DNA of 64,000 nt from Candidatus Nitronauta litoralis (GTDB taxonomy: Bacteria; Nitrospinota; Nitrospinia; Nitrospinales; Nitrospinaceae), in contig CP048685.1 of NCBI GenBank assembly GCA_015698285.1, forward strand, positions 1,984,001-2,048,000, in the 5' to 3' direction. The notes below the pieces were generated by a model, which was not told the origin of the DNA, did no database searches, and saw only the letters and a list, made by a program, of their open reading frames with translations. The first letter of the stretch is position 1. The number at the start of each line of letters is the position of its first letter. A program made the translations under genes and the position numbers. Positions 7,426-15,650 of this stretch are shown one piece after another.

Positions 7426-8436
7426 ATGGCTGTACCTATCCGACAGGCAATGAAGATCGGTTTGTATATCATGAAGCAGAAAATGATGGGCCGCAAGAAA
7501 TACCCGCTGGTCCTCATGCTGGAACCGCTGTATCGGTGCAATCTGGAATGCACCGGTTGCGGAAAAATACAGAAACCGAATGAAATTCTGAAAAAATACC
7601 TTTCCGTTGATGAATGCCTCAACGCGGCAAATGAAGCCGGTGCTCCGGTTGTTTCCATTGCCGGTGGTGAACCGCTCATTCATCCGGAGATTATTGACGT
7701 AGTCAAGGGACTGATCAAGCAGGACCGGTACGTCTATCTCTGTACCAACGCGATTTTACTCGACAAATATTTTGATCAGTTACCGGTTGATCCCAGGCTC
7801 ACGCTTTCGATTCATCTTGATGGCGGCCAGGAACATCACGATCATATTTGCCAGGAAGAAGGCGTTTACGATAAGGCGATCAACGCCATTCGTGAAGCCA
7901 AGCGGCGGGGATTCCGCGTTACCACCAACACCACTTTCTTTGACGGGGTGACCGTTGACGAGGCTGAAAGTTTTCTCGATCATCTGCGGCCGTTGAATAT
8001 TGATGGCATGACCGTGGCTTCTGCTTTCCAGTATATGGCGGCACCGGATCAGGATCATTTCTTTGGCCGTCGGAAGACGATGGAGTTTTTCAACCAGTTG
8101 CTGGCAAAAAATACCGAAGGCAAACGGTGGAACTTCAACCACTCTCCGTTCTATCTGGATTTTCTTAAAGGCGAACGCGATTACGATTGTACCCCATGGG
8201 GCAACCCGTGCTACTCCGTATTAGGTTGGCAGCAACCTTGCTACCTGCTTGATGAAGGGTATGTTGAGTCGTTCGATGACCTGATGGAAAAAACCGACTG
8301 GGAAAAGTACGGCCATCGCAACCATCCCAAATGCAGGGACTGCACCGCACACTGCGGTTATGAAGCGACGGCTGTTCAGGACAGCACCAGTGGTATCGGC
8401 AACATGCTCACCTCGGCTAAAGCTGTTTTCCAATGA
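7426..8436 (+). CDS. hpnH: hopanoid biosynthesis radical SAM protein HpnH (adenosylhopane synthase)
   Basis: 336 residues, the normal HpnH length. The start MAVPIRQAMKIGLYIMKQK is typical of the family. The radical SAM cluster motif is C38-x3-C42-x2-C45 (CNLECTGC), followed by VVSIAGGEPLIHPEI. A C-terminal cysteine cluster HPKCRDCTAHCGYEATAV is also family-specific. HpnH joins the adenosyl radical of SAM to diploptene, giving adenosylhopane, the first step in extended hopanoid side chains. No squalene-hopene cyclase or other hpn genes are in the window, so the rest of the pathway must be elsewhere. A terminator hairpin follows about 150 bp downstream. Confidence 0.9.
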   Translation: MAVPIRQAMKIGLYIMKQKMMGRKKYPLVLMLEPLYRCNLECTGCGKIQKPNEILKKYLSVDECLNAANEAGAPVVSIAGGEPLIHPEIIDVVKGLIKQDRYVYLCTNAILLDKYFDQLPVDPRLTLSIHLDGGQEHHDHICQEEGVYDKAINAIREAKRRGFRVTTNTTFFDGVTVDEAESFLDHLRPLNIDGMTVASAFQYMAAPDQDHFFGRRKTMEFFNQLLAKNTEGKRWNFNHSPFYLDFLKGERDYDCTPWGNPCYSVLGWQQPCYLLDEGYVESFDDLMEKTDWEKYGHRNHPKCRDCTAHCGYEATAVQDSTSGIGNMLTSAKAVFQ

Positions 8437-8586
8437 TCTTGCGCCCTTCGCCGGAGGGGCAGTGAGCTGAAGTCCGCACCCTGTGATCGGTATTTCCTGA
8501 GCGCATGGCAATAGCGGATTATTGGTTTTGTCCCGGGCATCCTTTGAGCGATCCCAAATTCAGAATGACATTCCCAGGAATTTAGT

Positions 8587-8626
8587 GTGGCCCCCTGAAC
8601 CAGTCATAGGGGGCCACGTTTTTTTT
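8587..8626 (+). terminator. rho-independent terminator after hpnH
   Basis: A perfect 9-bp GC-rich stem (GTGGCCCCC / GGGGGCCAC, 8587-8595 and 8609-8617) with a 13-nt loop is followed by a run of eight T (8619-8626). It reads on the plus strand, between the convergent hpnH and the minus-strand gene ending at 8642. Confidence 0.88.
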
Positions 8627-8641
8627 CTGGCGAGGCTGGCG

Positions 8642-9481
8642 TTAAGAATTTTTGAGGGGGACGATTGATTCGTCGAGCAGGGTTTCGACGCGGCTGAAAT
8701 CGATTCCGCAATGCAAGAGTGATTGCCGTACCTGCATTCCGTTGTAAACCACGTTCCACATGCCATTGCCAAGACTGCCCAGGTTTTCCACCAGTTGTCC
8801 GAGTTTGTCTTCGCGGATCACGCGGAACAGATCGAGCCCGGTGACTGCCCATTTGATGTTGACCTCCAGGCACCGGTGATAAAATCCCAATTCAGTTTGC
8901 ACGGCGTCAAGCTGGCGTCTCAGGGGATGCACCCGCGTGGCCTGCGGAAACCATTTTTCGAAATCCTTTTCGACACCGCGCGCCAGCCATCCGGTCAATA
9001 AAAAGCCGACGCCTTTTAAATCCCACCCACGCAGACGCTGAATCGATTGTTCCACACGTTCCACCATGTCGCCCGTCATGGAATCGGCGAGCGACAGACG
9101 CGGATATTCCTTTTCCTTGAGTGTGAACAGATCGTTTAATTCGCGGAACAATTCACGCAGAACCGCGTTGAGGTTGGCTACCGTGATGGGGGAGTCGGCA
9201 TCGCGTGATTCTTTTAAAGAGTGGCGGGTGACGTCCAGATTCCGATCCACTTCTTCTGAAAAGTTGATCTCGGGAATATCCAGCAGGTTATGAAACTGGG
9301 CCGGTTGCAACAGGGGAACGAGGCCGGTGTTTTGCTCCAGCCATTTGGCAAAGCGGCGGCACCGGATCACTTCCCGCAAAGAGTCGATTAAAACGTCGAG
9401 CGATTCATCGGTTTCTTTTAGTTTCTCTGCTTCGAACCCGTTAGTGAGGATGCGCTTGAGAATTCGTTCGGGATCCGCCAT
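8642..9481 (-). CDS. uncharacterised alpha-helical protein
   Basis: 279 residues, MADPERILKRI to VPLKNS, predicted soluble and largely helical, with alternating charged and leucine positions but no signal peptide or membrane helix. Only scattered Cys and His residues occur and there is no metal-binding or nucleotide-binding signature. I do not recognise a family. It ends close to the Nfu gene on the same strand (28 bp downstream of the Nfu stop), so the two are probably co-transcribed, which weakly suggests an Fe-S or redox connection. Confidence 0.65.
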   Translation of the reverse strand: MADPERILKRILTNGFEAEKLKETDESLDVLIDSLREVIRCRRFAKWLEQNTGLVPLLQPAQFHNLLDIPEINFSEEVDRNLDVTRHSLKESRDADSPITVANLNAVLRELFRELNDLFTLKEKEYPRLSLADSMTGDMVERVEQSIQRLRGWDLKGVGFLLTGWLARGVEKDFEKWFPQATRVHPLRRQLDAVQTELGFYHRCLEVNIKWAVTGLDLFRVIREDKLGQLVENLGSLGNGMWNVVYNGMQVRQSLLHCGIDFSRVETLLDESIVPLKNS

Positions 9482-9509
9482 GGGGAAATTTCAGGAGGTG
9501 GGTAACAGT

Positions 9510-10151
9510 TTAATAACCGCCAATGTTGGTTCCCTGGTCAGAGGTGCTTCCGACGATCACGCGAAGGTTGGGTGATACGTTGGTTTGCAGAATATTCTGC
9601 ATTGCAGAGAGCGTGCTGGATTGGGATTTGGAACAACTGCCGCACGCGCCCTGATAGCGGATTTTTACTACATTATCTGCGACTTCAGTAACGATAACGC
9701 CGCCGCCGTCTGCCGCGAGGGCCGGGCGTACGGTCTCATCCATGTACACGTCGATGATCTGCATTTTGGTTGTGTCGGGGAGATCGTCAAAGGTTTCCAG
9801 GTCGATCTTGTCGAGAATGGAGCCACTGTTTTCTTCTGTATCCTCTTCAGTTTTTTCAGCTTCGTAATAGACCAGGTCTTCCTGGATACACTGGATGATC
9901 GGGTCCAGAAAAAATTCCCATTCATCCGGGGACTCCAGGGTCACCGAGACAAACCGCTCGTGGATCAGAACCGCCGTCACGACACCGAAAGAGAAGAGCT
10001 TTTCAGCAAAGGGGTCGCCTTCCGCTTCGAATTCATTGTTGTAGGCGTGCGTGCTGGCCGCTGCCTGCTGGTTCAGGTTGAACTTGAAAGCGGCTGGATT
10101 CGGCGTAGGTTCTGTGGCAACGACAAGAAAAGGAGATTTTTGGATATTCAT
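9510..10151 (-). CDS. Nfu-type iron-sulfur cluster scaffold/carrier protein
   Basis: 213 residues from ATG 10151; the longer in-frame start at 10232 adds a non-homologous tail and is rejected. The N-terminal Nfu_N domain (about residues 5-95) has the hallmark TEPTPNPAAFKF and the EGDPFAEKLFS segment. After an acidic linker (EKTEEDTEENSG) comes the NifU C-terminal domain: RPALAADGGGV and the cluster-binding C170-G-S-C173 in GACGSCSKS. It should carry a [4Fe-4S] cluster on a subunit-bridging CxxC pair and deliver it to client apoproteins. The N-terminal domain makes it like mitochondrial NFU1 and alphaproteobacterial proteins, not like NifU or NfuA. Confidence 0.85.
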   Translation of the reverse strand: MNIQKSPFLVVATEPTPNPAAFKFNLNQQAAASTHAYNNEFEAEGDPFAEKLFSFGVVTAVLIHERFVSVTLESPDEWEFFLDPIIQCIQEDLVYYEAEKTEEDTEENSGSILDKIDLETFDDLPDTTKMQIIDVYMDETVRPALAADGGGVIVTEVADNVVKIRYQGACGSCSKSQSSTLSAMQNILQTNVSPNLRVIVGSTSDQGTNIGGY

Positions 10152-10425
10152 TTTTGAGCCTTGTATGAAACGGGCGCATGACCCGGGAAATTTGTTATCA
10201 GGTGCTCCACTGGACTCCCTATATTCTCGCACTTTAACACGATTGGATTGAGAGGAGAGTGCAGCCGCTAGTGTTAATAAGATGCAGGGGGGGGAGGGGA
10301 GGATTCAGATAGAGACAGATAACCTGTTTTCAAACCAATACGAGGTTTCAGAATTACCCGATAAATAGAAAAATCGTGGCTTTTATTTTCAGTGGGTTGC
10401 GTTACAATGGCGGCCTGCACACGAT

Positions 10426-10508
10426 GCCGGAGTGGCGGAACGGTCTACGCAGCGGACTTAAAATCCGTACCCAGCAATGGGCTGTGGGTTCGAATCCCAC
10501 CTCCGGCA
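10426..10508 (+). tRNA. tRNA-Leu (anticodon UAA)
   Basis: 83 nt without encoded CCA. Acceptor strands GCCGGAG (10426-10432) and CTCCGGC (10501-10507) pair perfectly, with A10508 as discriminator. The anticodon arm GCGGA-CTTAAAA-TCCGT shows anticodon TAA, decoding UUA and, by wobble, UUG. A long variable arm (ACCCAGCAATGGGC) and the T arm GTGGG-TTCGAAT-CCCAC identify a type II leucine tRNA. A TACAAT hexamer at 10403-10408 is a plausible -10 box. Its 3' end is also the left border of an AT-rich insert (see findings). Confidence 0.95.
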
Positions 10509-10589
10509 CTTTTAGTTTCAGTGGTTTATGGTAACGGGAAATTGTTAGAGTTTTTGGGTTTATTGCCGAATTTGTTGCGGAACTTTTTG

Positions 10590-10622
10590 AAGAATTGTTT
10601 ACGCAACGGACTTTTAGTCCGT
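10590..10622 (+). repeat. tRNA-Leu-like anticodon-arm fragment
   Basis: The segment around acgcaacggacttttagtcc resembles the D-loop end and anticodon arm of the tRNA-Leu gene just upstream (acgcagcggacttaaaatcc), with the stem ACGGA/TCCGT kept and the loop changed to CTTTTAG. There is no acceptor or T arm, so it is not a tRNA gene. It may be a degenerate tandem duplicate, and the hairpin followed by A/T could act as a weak terminator. Confidence 0.45.
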
Positions 10623-10651
10623 AAAAAATATCTATAGGGTTTTAGCCTTAT

Positions 10652-11131
10652 ATGGATAAAGTAAATTTAATGTTAGATACATGCGCGATTAATCATGTTT
10701 TGGATTTTGAAGTTGATCCAAAAATTTTTTCTCGAAAAAGATTTTATTTATGGGTAACACATATTCAAGAAAAGGAAATAAAGAAGACTCAGAATGAGGA
10801 TAGAAGGAAGGCATTGTTAAGCACCTTTAAAAGACTAGAGCTAAATGATATTTCCATTGAATCGGGTATTTGGGGGGCAACTAATTGGGGCCGGTCTAAG
10901 TTCTCCTCAGATCGAGGGGAATTATATAAAAAAATTAAGGAGGACTTGGATAATAAAAAGAAAAAGAGGAACAATAATATGGATGCCTTAATTGGAGAGA
11001 CTGCCTTGAAGAAAAAATTTATTCTTGTTACAGACGATAAAGATTTTCTTGAGGTCTACTTAGAAAATAATGTGGAGGCAATATTCCTAAATACCTTGAT
11101 CAGTAGAATTCACAAAGGGTTCTACGAATAG
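10652..11131 (+). CDS. PIN-like domain protein (putative ribonuclease)
   Basis: 159 residues, AT-rich codon use unlike the flanking genes. The N-terminal MLDTCAINH has the first PIN acidic residue (Asp9), NNMDALIGETAL gives a middle Asp111/Glu116, and ILVTDDKDF gives the Asp128/Asp129/Asp131 group typical of the C-terminal PIN site. PIN domains are Mg-dependent endoribonucleases, often VapC-type toxins. A standard small antitoxin gene is absent: the only partner in the cassette is the DUF4145 gene 60 bp downstream. It lies directly after tRNA-Leu, suggesting horizontal acquisition. A role in defence or stress is inferred only. Confidence 0.65.
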   Translation: MDKVNLMLDTCAINHVLDFEVDPKIFSRKRFYLWVTHIQEKEIKKTQNEDRRKALLSTFKRLELNDISIESGIWGATNWGRSKFSSDRGELYKKIKEDLDNKKKKRNNNMDALIGETALKKKFILVTDDKDFLEVYLENNVEAIFLNTLISRIHKGFYE

Positions 11132-11190
11132 TTTTTCGATGGATGATAATTTCTGTTTTTTCTGATTTTAAAGATAATTAATTTAAGGAA

Positions 11191-11907
11191 ATGAAAATGA
11201 AACCGTTTAATTGGGAATGTCCTTATTGTGGAAAACCGACGACGATTACTAGCCCTCATATTGACCAAAATTTTAGGACTTCACAAATAAGGAACTCCAT
11301 TCTTGGAAGTTATATTGGGATAGGTTACACAATTATTTCTTGCCCAAATAAAGATTGTAAAAGTTTAACAGTTAATGCAGCTATAAATAAAATAATTTGG
11401 GTAAACGGTAATCCCCTTAAAGGAGATATCATTAAGTCTTTTTCATTGCTTCCAGAATCTCATGCAAGGCCTCAGCCTGAATACATTCCAGAAGTTATTA
11501 CTGAAGATTATTACGAAGCCTGCCGAATTTGCAATTTAAGCCCAAAGGCTTCCGCTACGTTGTCTAGAAGATGTTTGCAGGGCATGATTCGGGATTTTTG
11601 GGGGATAAAAATGAATAGATTAGTTGATGAAATTAAAGCCCTAAAAGATAAGGTAGATGGGCCAACTTGGGAGGCTATAGATAGCGTTAGAGAAATTGGA
11701 AATATTGGAGCTCATATGGAAAAGGATGTGAACTTAATTATTGAGGTCGAGCCCGACGAGGCCGAAATTTTAATAAATTTAATAGAAACCCTATTTAAAG
11801 AATGGTACGTGGCAAAATATCAAAAAGAACAAAACTTTAGTTCGGTAGTGCAGCTTGCAAAAGAGAAGAAGGAGAAAAAAAATCAGGGAGGAAAGTTTGA
11901 TTTTTAA
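11191..11907 (+). CDS. DUF4145 domain protein with zinc ribbon
   Basis: 238 residues, low G+C. The N-terminal region has two Cys pairs, CPYCG (residues 10-14) and CPNKDC, forming a likely zinc ribbon. The C-terminal DUF4145 domain is visible from YYEACRICNLSPKASATLSRRCLQGMIRDFW to SVREIGNIGAHMEKD, including the conserved Leu-Arg-Arg-x-Leu and Gly-Asn-x-Gly-Ala-His signatures. The Lys-rich C-terminus is probably disordered. DUF4145 domains are found in restriction enzymes and in standalone proteins of defence islands; their biochemical activity is not settled. It shares the cassette with the PIN-like gene. Confidence 0.75.
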   Translation: MKMKPFNWECPYCGKPTTITSPHIDQNFRTSQIRNSILGSYIGIGYTIISCPNKDCKSLTVNAAINKIIWVNGNPLKGDIIKSFSLLPESHARPQPEYIPEVITEDYYEACRICNLSPKASATLSRRCLQGMIRDFWGIKMNRLVDEIKALKDKVDGPTWEAIDSVREIGNIGAHMEKDVNLIIEVEPDEAEILINLIETLFKEWYVAKYQKEQNFSSVVQLAKEKKEKKNQGGKFDF

Positions 11908-11956
11908 TGAGTTTGTTTGTTGCAGATGTTGCGCAACAAGTGAGTTATCGGCAACA

Positions 11957-12030
11957 TGTACAAGTATCGTAATCGCCTAACAGTGGCCCTTGTTGGGTAT
12001 TGGATTTAGGCGGCTATTTTAGCCGTCTTT
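11957..12030 (+). repeat. 74-bp repeat, copy A, containing a terminator hairpin
   Basis: This matches 22302-22375 at about 66 of 74 positions. Both copies share blocks such as acagtggcc, ttggatttaggcggct and tttagccgtcttt. The 3' part forms a stem GGCGGCT / AGCCGTC followed by T-rich sequence, a rho-independent terminator reading plus. It lies 50 bp after the DUF4145 stop and marks the right end of the AT-rich cassette. In copy B it adjoins an IS481-like remnant. Confidence 0.75.
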
Positions 12031-12105
12031 GTTTCAAAATATTCTACTTAGGCAAAATTCTCCCTTAAGTAGGGGCCATTCCCATCGTTTCGCGGCACAA
12101 AGGAA

Positions 12106-12618
12106 TTATTCAGGTAACCCAACGGCCATCAGGATTCCCTGGATTAGATCGGTGGGGGTGGGAGGGCATCCATGAATTAACACGTCGACAGGAATTACCT
12201 GACTTACCGATCCGACGGTGGCGTAGGTGCGTCCGAACTCGCCTCCACAAACAGCGCAATCTCCGGCGGCAATAACCAGTTTGGGATTGGGTACGGCATC
12301 GTAGGTCATTTTCAGGGCGATTTCCATGTTATGGCTGACCGGCCCGGTGACTAGCAGGAGATCGGCATGCCTGGGGGACGCAACAAAATGAACTCCGAAG
12401 CGCTCAAGATCATAATAGGGGTTGTTCATGGCATGGATTTCCAATTCGCAGGCGTTGCAGGACCCCGCATCTACCTGGCGGATGGCCAATGATCCCTGGA
12501 ATCGTTTTTTGACAACACGGTCCAGTTTGGGCCCCAGCACATCAATGGTCTGTTCAGCCTTGCCGAGGGGTTCGGTGATCTTGCCTACCTTGAATATTTT
12601 TCGCAGAATTCGTTGCAT
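12106..12618 (-). CDS. Ehr/hydrogenase-4-like complex, NuoB/HyfI-type small subunit
   Basis: 170 residues, homologous to HyfI/HycG and complex I NuoB. The cysteines that bind the proximal (N2-type) [4Fe-4S] cluster are present: C54-N-A-C57, C121-A-V-C124 in GDCAVCGG, and C151 in HGCPPTP. It should therefore still carry one cluster and face the large subunit. It is the last gene of the operon, 6 bp after the large-subunit stop. Cluster retention next to a large subunit without [NiFe] ligands implies electron transfer or conformational coupling with an unknown redox partner, not H2 chemistry. Confidence 0.82.
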   Translation of the reverse strand: MQRILRKIFKVGKITEPLGKAEQTIDVLGPKLDRVVKKRFQGSLAIRQVDAGSCNACELEIHAMNNPYYDLERFGVHFVASPRHADLLLVTGPVSHNMEIALKMTYDAVPNPKLVIAAGDCAVCGGEFGRTYATVGSVSQVIPVDVLIHGCPPTPTDLIQGILMAVGLPE

Positions 12619-12624
12619 GGTTTG

Positions 12625-14190
12625 TTAAAGATCGTGCCCGGAGTACGAGCAGTTGAACGATTTATTATTCAGTGGAAAATCCGGTACCGGGACCTCCTGC
12701 ACGGCCAGTTCGAGTCCCAGCCAATTGATCATGGAAGGATCTCGCACATAACAACGCTGGATTTTCCCCCCTGATCCGAAACGAATCCAGGTGGCGATTT
12801 CTCCGCGCCAGGATTCGACTACAGCAAACCCCCAACTCCCTTCCCCGGGTTCCTTAAACGGTTCCTGAAAACTCCCTTCCGGCAGATCGACCAGCAGCTT
12901 TTCGATCAACCGGGCGCTGTCTTGAATTTCCTGGAAACGAATCCAAAGTCGGGCCGAAACATCGCCGCCCCGGCACACTTTGACTTGCGGAGGACATTGG
13001 TCGTAAGGGGAATAAGCCGCGTCGCGGCGGGCATCCAGGTCCTGTTCTGCGCTCCGGCCCACAACTCCCAACAGGCCCAGTGTCTGGGCGTTTTGCGCCG
13101 ATATCCCTCCGGAGCCAATCACACGATCCCGGATCGAAGTTTGTTCTTCATAGATTCCGAACAGCTCCTTCATTTCACCCGCGACAGCCTGTGTTTGATT
13201 CCGCAAGCGAGCCGTCCCATCCCTGTCAAGATCACGGGTCACCCCGCCGGGTACCACGACGTCCATGAGCAATCGGTGGCCGAACAATTTCTGATGCAGT
13301 CGGGCCAGGTCTTCGCGTAACCGCTGGCATTGCATCTGCATGAAAGCCCAGGCGGCGTCATTGCAAATGGCCCCGATATCGCCAATATGGTTCGCCATGC
13401 GTTCCCGTTCGCACAACACGGCACGCAGATGGGCCGCGCGCGGGGACACAACGCGCCCCACCGCCTGTTCCGCCGCTAAACAATAAGCCCAGCTGTGGGC
13501 TACCGTGGCATCGCCGGAGATGCGCGCGGCCATCCGGGCGGCGGAAACCGCGTCCTGGTTCTCGAAATGTTTTTCGATTCCCTTGTGCACGTAACCCAGA
13601 CGTTCCTCCAGGTTTAAAATCTGCTCCCCCACCACCTGAAACCGAAAATGCCCCGGCTCAATGATTCCCGCATGCACTGGTCCCACGGGAATTTCATAAC
13701 TTCCTTCACCATCCGTTTCGATGAAGGGGTAGCTTCCCTCCTGACGTTCCAGAGGCACATTCAGAGCAAAACCTTTACGCAAAGGAAATGCATTTTCCGG
13801 CCAGCTGTCATGCTTGATCCAGCGGCGAAGGTCGGGGTGTCCCAAAGGCGTGAGACCGTAGAAATCATGGATGATCCGTTCCATGCGGGCCGCGACGCTG
13901 TAATGAGGAACCAGGCTGGAAAACTCTTCAACGCCCTGCCTCAACTGGGTGGCAACCAGCGCGTAACCCAGTGCCCCCAATGCATAGGCCGCGTGAATGG
14001 TAAACACTCCTTTTTCTTCAGAAGCCCATTCCGCCACCAGGCGCAAACCCTCCTGTTGGCTGATTTTTGCCACAGGGGCCCATGCTGTCTCAGACACAAA
14101 CAAACAGGGTGGGAATTTCCCTCTCGTCTCAAAAGGTATAGCCGCCTGTTTGAGCTGGGATGCCAGAGATTGAGTCAATGCAAAATTCAT
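12625..14190 (-). CDS. Ehr-type large subunit (NuoC-NuoD fusion), lacking [NiFe] ligands
   Basis: 521 residues from ATG 14190, which overlaps the previous stop as ATGA; the longer upstream frame is not used. Residues about 60-170 are NuoC/30-kDa-like (HPDLRRWIKHDSWPENAFPL), and the rest is NuoD/HycE-like (YVHKGIEKHFENQD, MDVVVPGGVTRD). Where hydrogenases have RxCGxC the sequence reads ARISGDATVAHS, with Ser225 and Ala228 in place of both cysteines. The C-terminal DPCxxC is also missing: the chain ends FNCSYSGHDL with a single Cys514. It cannot bind a [NiFe] site. This is the defining feature of energy-converting-hydrogenase-related (Ehr) complexes. Confidence 0.82.
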   Translation of the reverse strand: MNFALTQSLASQLKQAAIPFETRGKFPPCLFVSETAWAPVAKISQQEGLRLVAEWASEEKGVFTIHAAYALGALGYALVATQLRQGVEEFSSLVPHYSVAARMERIIHDFYGLTPLGHPDLRRWIKHDSWPENAFPLRKGFALNVPLERQEGSYPFIETDGEGSYEIPVGPVHAGIIEPGHFRFQVVGEQILNLEERLGYVHKGIEKHFENQDAVSAARMAARISGDATVAHSWAYCLAAEQAVGRVVSPRAAHLRAVLCERERMANHIGDIGAICNDAAWAFMQMQCQRLREDLARLHQKLFGHRLLMDVVVPGGVTRDLDRDGTARLRNQTQAVAGEMKELFGIYEEQTSIRDRVIGSGGISAQNAQTLGLLGVVGRSAEQDLDARRDAAYSPYDQCPPQVKVCRGGDVSARLWIRFQEIQDSARLIEKLLVDLPEGSFQEPFKEPGEGSWGFAVVESWRGEIATWIRFGSGGKIQRCYVRDPSMINWLGLELAVQEVPVPDFPLNNKSFNCSYSGHDL

Positions 14191-15650
14191 AGAGTCCCCT
14201 GATGCAGAAAATTGGCCGCGATTTGAAACCAGTTCGCTAAAAATCCAGGGATCGCCAATCCCAGAATCAGGGCAAGCCCGAGATGGATGTAGACCGGAAG
14301 CATGTTGATCGGGACCGCATGGACCTCCCTGGGGTACATTCCAAACACCATGGGTTGCAGGTGGCGGAACAGTCCGGCAAAGGCCACGACCAGGCTGGGC
14401 AACAGGATTCCGATGGTCCAGGGGTGGGTTTCGAGGGCCGCTGTGACCAAAAGGAATTCGCTGGTGAAAACCCCGAAGGGGGGTAACCCCGCAATGGCGA
14501 TGGTCCCGAGGAGCAAACCCACACCGATTTTCGGCTGGAGATGCATCAGACCACGGATTTGCGCTATCGTTTGCGTTTTCATCGCCTGGGCGGCATGTCC
14601 CACGGTGAAAAAGATTCCCGATTTGACCAGGGAGTGCACAGTCATGTGCAACAGAGCTGCGTAATTGGCTAAAGGCGTACCGATGCCGAAGGAAAAAGTC
14701 ATCAGGCCCATGTGTTCGATGGAGGAAAAGGAATACAGACGCTTGATATCCTTTTGCCGGTGGAGAGACAAAGCCGCTACGGCCAAAGTCAGCAAGCCAA
14801 ACCCCATCATCAAATGACCGGCCAAATGATTGTGCGTGGCGCCGTCCACCAGTGTCTTGCACCGGACCAGCGCATACAACGCCACGTTGAGCAACAACCC
14901 CGAAAGCACTGCGGAGATAGGAGTGGGTCCTTCCCCATGTGCATCCGGCAACCAGTCATGCATTGGGAACAGCCCGACCTTGGTACCGTAACCCACCATG
15001 AGAAATGCGAAAGCAATGGTCATGACACTCGGGTTGAGCTGGTCGGCCTTTGGGTACAGCAGGGTCCATGTCAGGGCTTCATTGCTGTGGCCAAATACTT
15101 CTAAAGATGTCGAGAAAATCAGGATAGTACCGAACAGTGCCAGGGCGATTCCCATACCGCATAAAATAAAATATTTCCATGCCGCGCTGATGGCCGCCGG
15201 TGTCCGGTACAACGATACCAGGAGAACCGTGGCCAGAGTTGCCAGTTCGAGCGCGATCCAAAGCACCCCCAGATTGTTGGTCGTTAATGCCAGCAACATG
15301 CCGAAAACAAACAACTGGAACATGGCGTGGTAAAGACGCAGGTTGCGGGAGGTTACGCGGCCAATCTTCTCTTCATGAGCCATATATGCCGCGGAAAAAA
15401 TAGCCGTATTGGTCGCCACAAAAGTGGTCAGCGCTACCAGAAAGATATTGTAGGGGTCGAGGAAAAACGCCTGACCGTTGAAAAACAGGGAGCCCTGCAT
15501 CAAAACCTTCCATACCAGACCCAAAGAGACGACAAAGGTCGCCGCACTTGCGACGATATTCAGGCGGGCGGCTTGGCGTGATTTGCCCACAAATGCCAGG
15601 GCGAAACCAGTTAAAGCTGGGATTCCCAGTAAAAGGGGAAAAAGGTTCAT
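14187..15650 (-). CDS. HyfF-like proton-channel subunit (NuoN/M/L family)
   Basis: 487 residues, about 13-14 transmembrane helices. It carries the antiporter-family signature: VLWIALELATLATVLLVSLY (conserved Glu), GTKVGLFPMHDWLPDAHGEGP (conserved Lys and His loop) and the LYSFSSIEHMGLMTFSFGIG helix. HyfF homologues translocate protons in group-4 hydrogenase complexes. Its start overlaps the hyfE-like stop by one base (TAATG) and its stop overlaps the next start (ATGA), so synthesis is tightly coupled. The key Lys and Glu of the channel are kept, suggesting that ion pumping persists although the hydrogenase centre is lost. Confidence 0.82.
   Translation of the reverse strand: MNLFPLLLGIPALTGFALAFVGKSRQAARLNIVASAATFVVSLGLVWKVLMQGSLFFNGQAFFLDPYNIFLVALTTFVATNTAIFSAAYMAHEEKIGRVTSRNLRLYHAMFQLFVFGMLLALTTNNLGVLWIALELATLATVLLVSLYRTPAAISAAWKYFILCGMGIALALFGTILIFSTSLEVFGHSNEALTWTLLYPKADQLNPSVMTIAFAFLMVGYGTKVGLFPMHDWLPDAHGEGPTPISAVLSGLLLNVALYALVRCKTLVDGATHNHLAGHLMMGFGLLTLAVAALSLHRQKDIKRLYSFSSIEHMGLMTFSFGIGTPLANYAALLHMTVHSLVKSGIFFTVGHAAQAMKTQTIAQIRGLMHLQPKIGVGLLLGTIAIAGLPPFGVFTSEFLLVTAALETHPWTIGILLPSLVVAFAGLFRHLQPMVFGMYPREVHAVPINMLPVYIHLGLALILGLAIPGFLANWFQIAANFLHQGTL

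Noticed and set aside
7099-7683. Minus-strand 194-codon open frame overlapping the start of hpnH
   Set aside because: It is antisense to the conserved radical SAM motif of hpnH and shows no domain.
11957-12030. Long-range pairing CGCCTAA with TTAGGCG in repeat copy A, suggesting a terminator/antiterminator switch
   Set aside because: The first arm is not conserved in copy B (GGGCTGA), and the change is not compensated, so an RNA switch is not supported.
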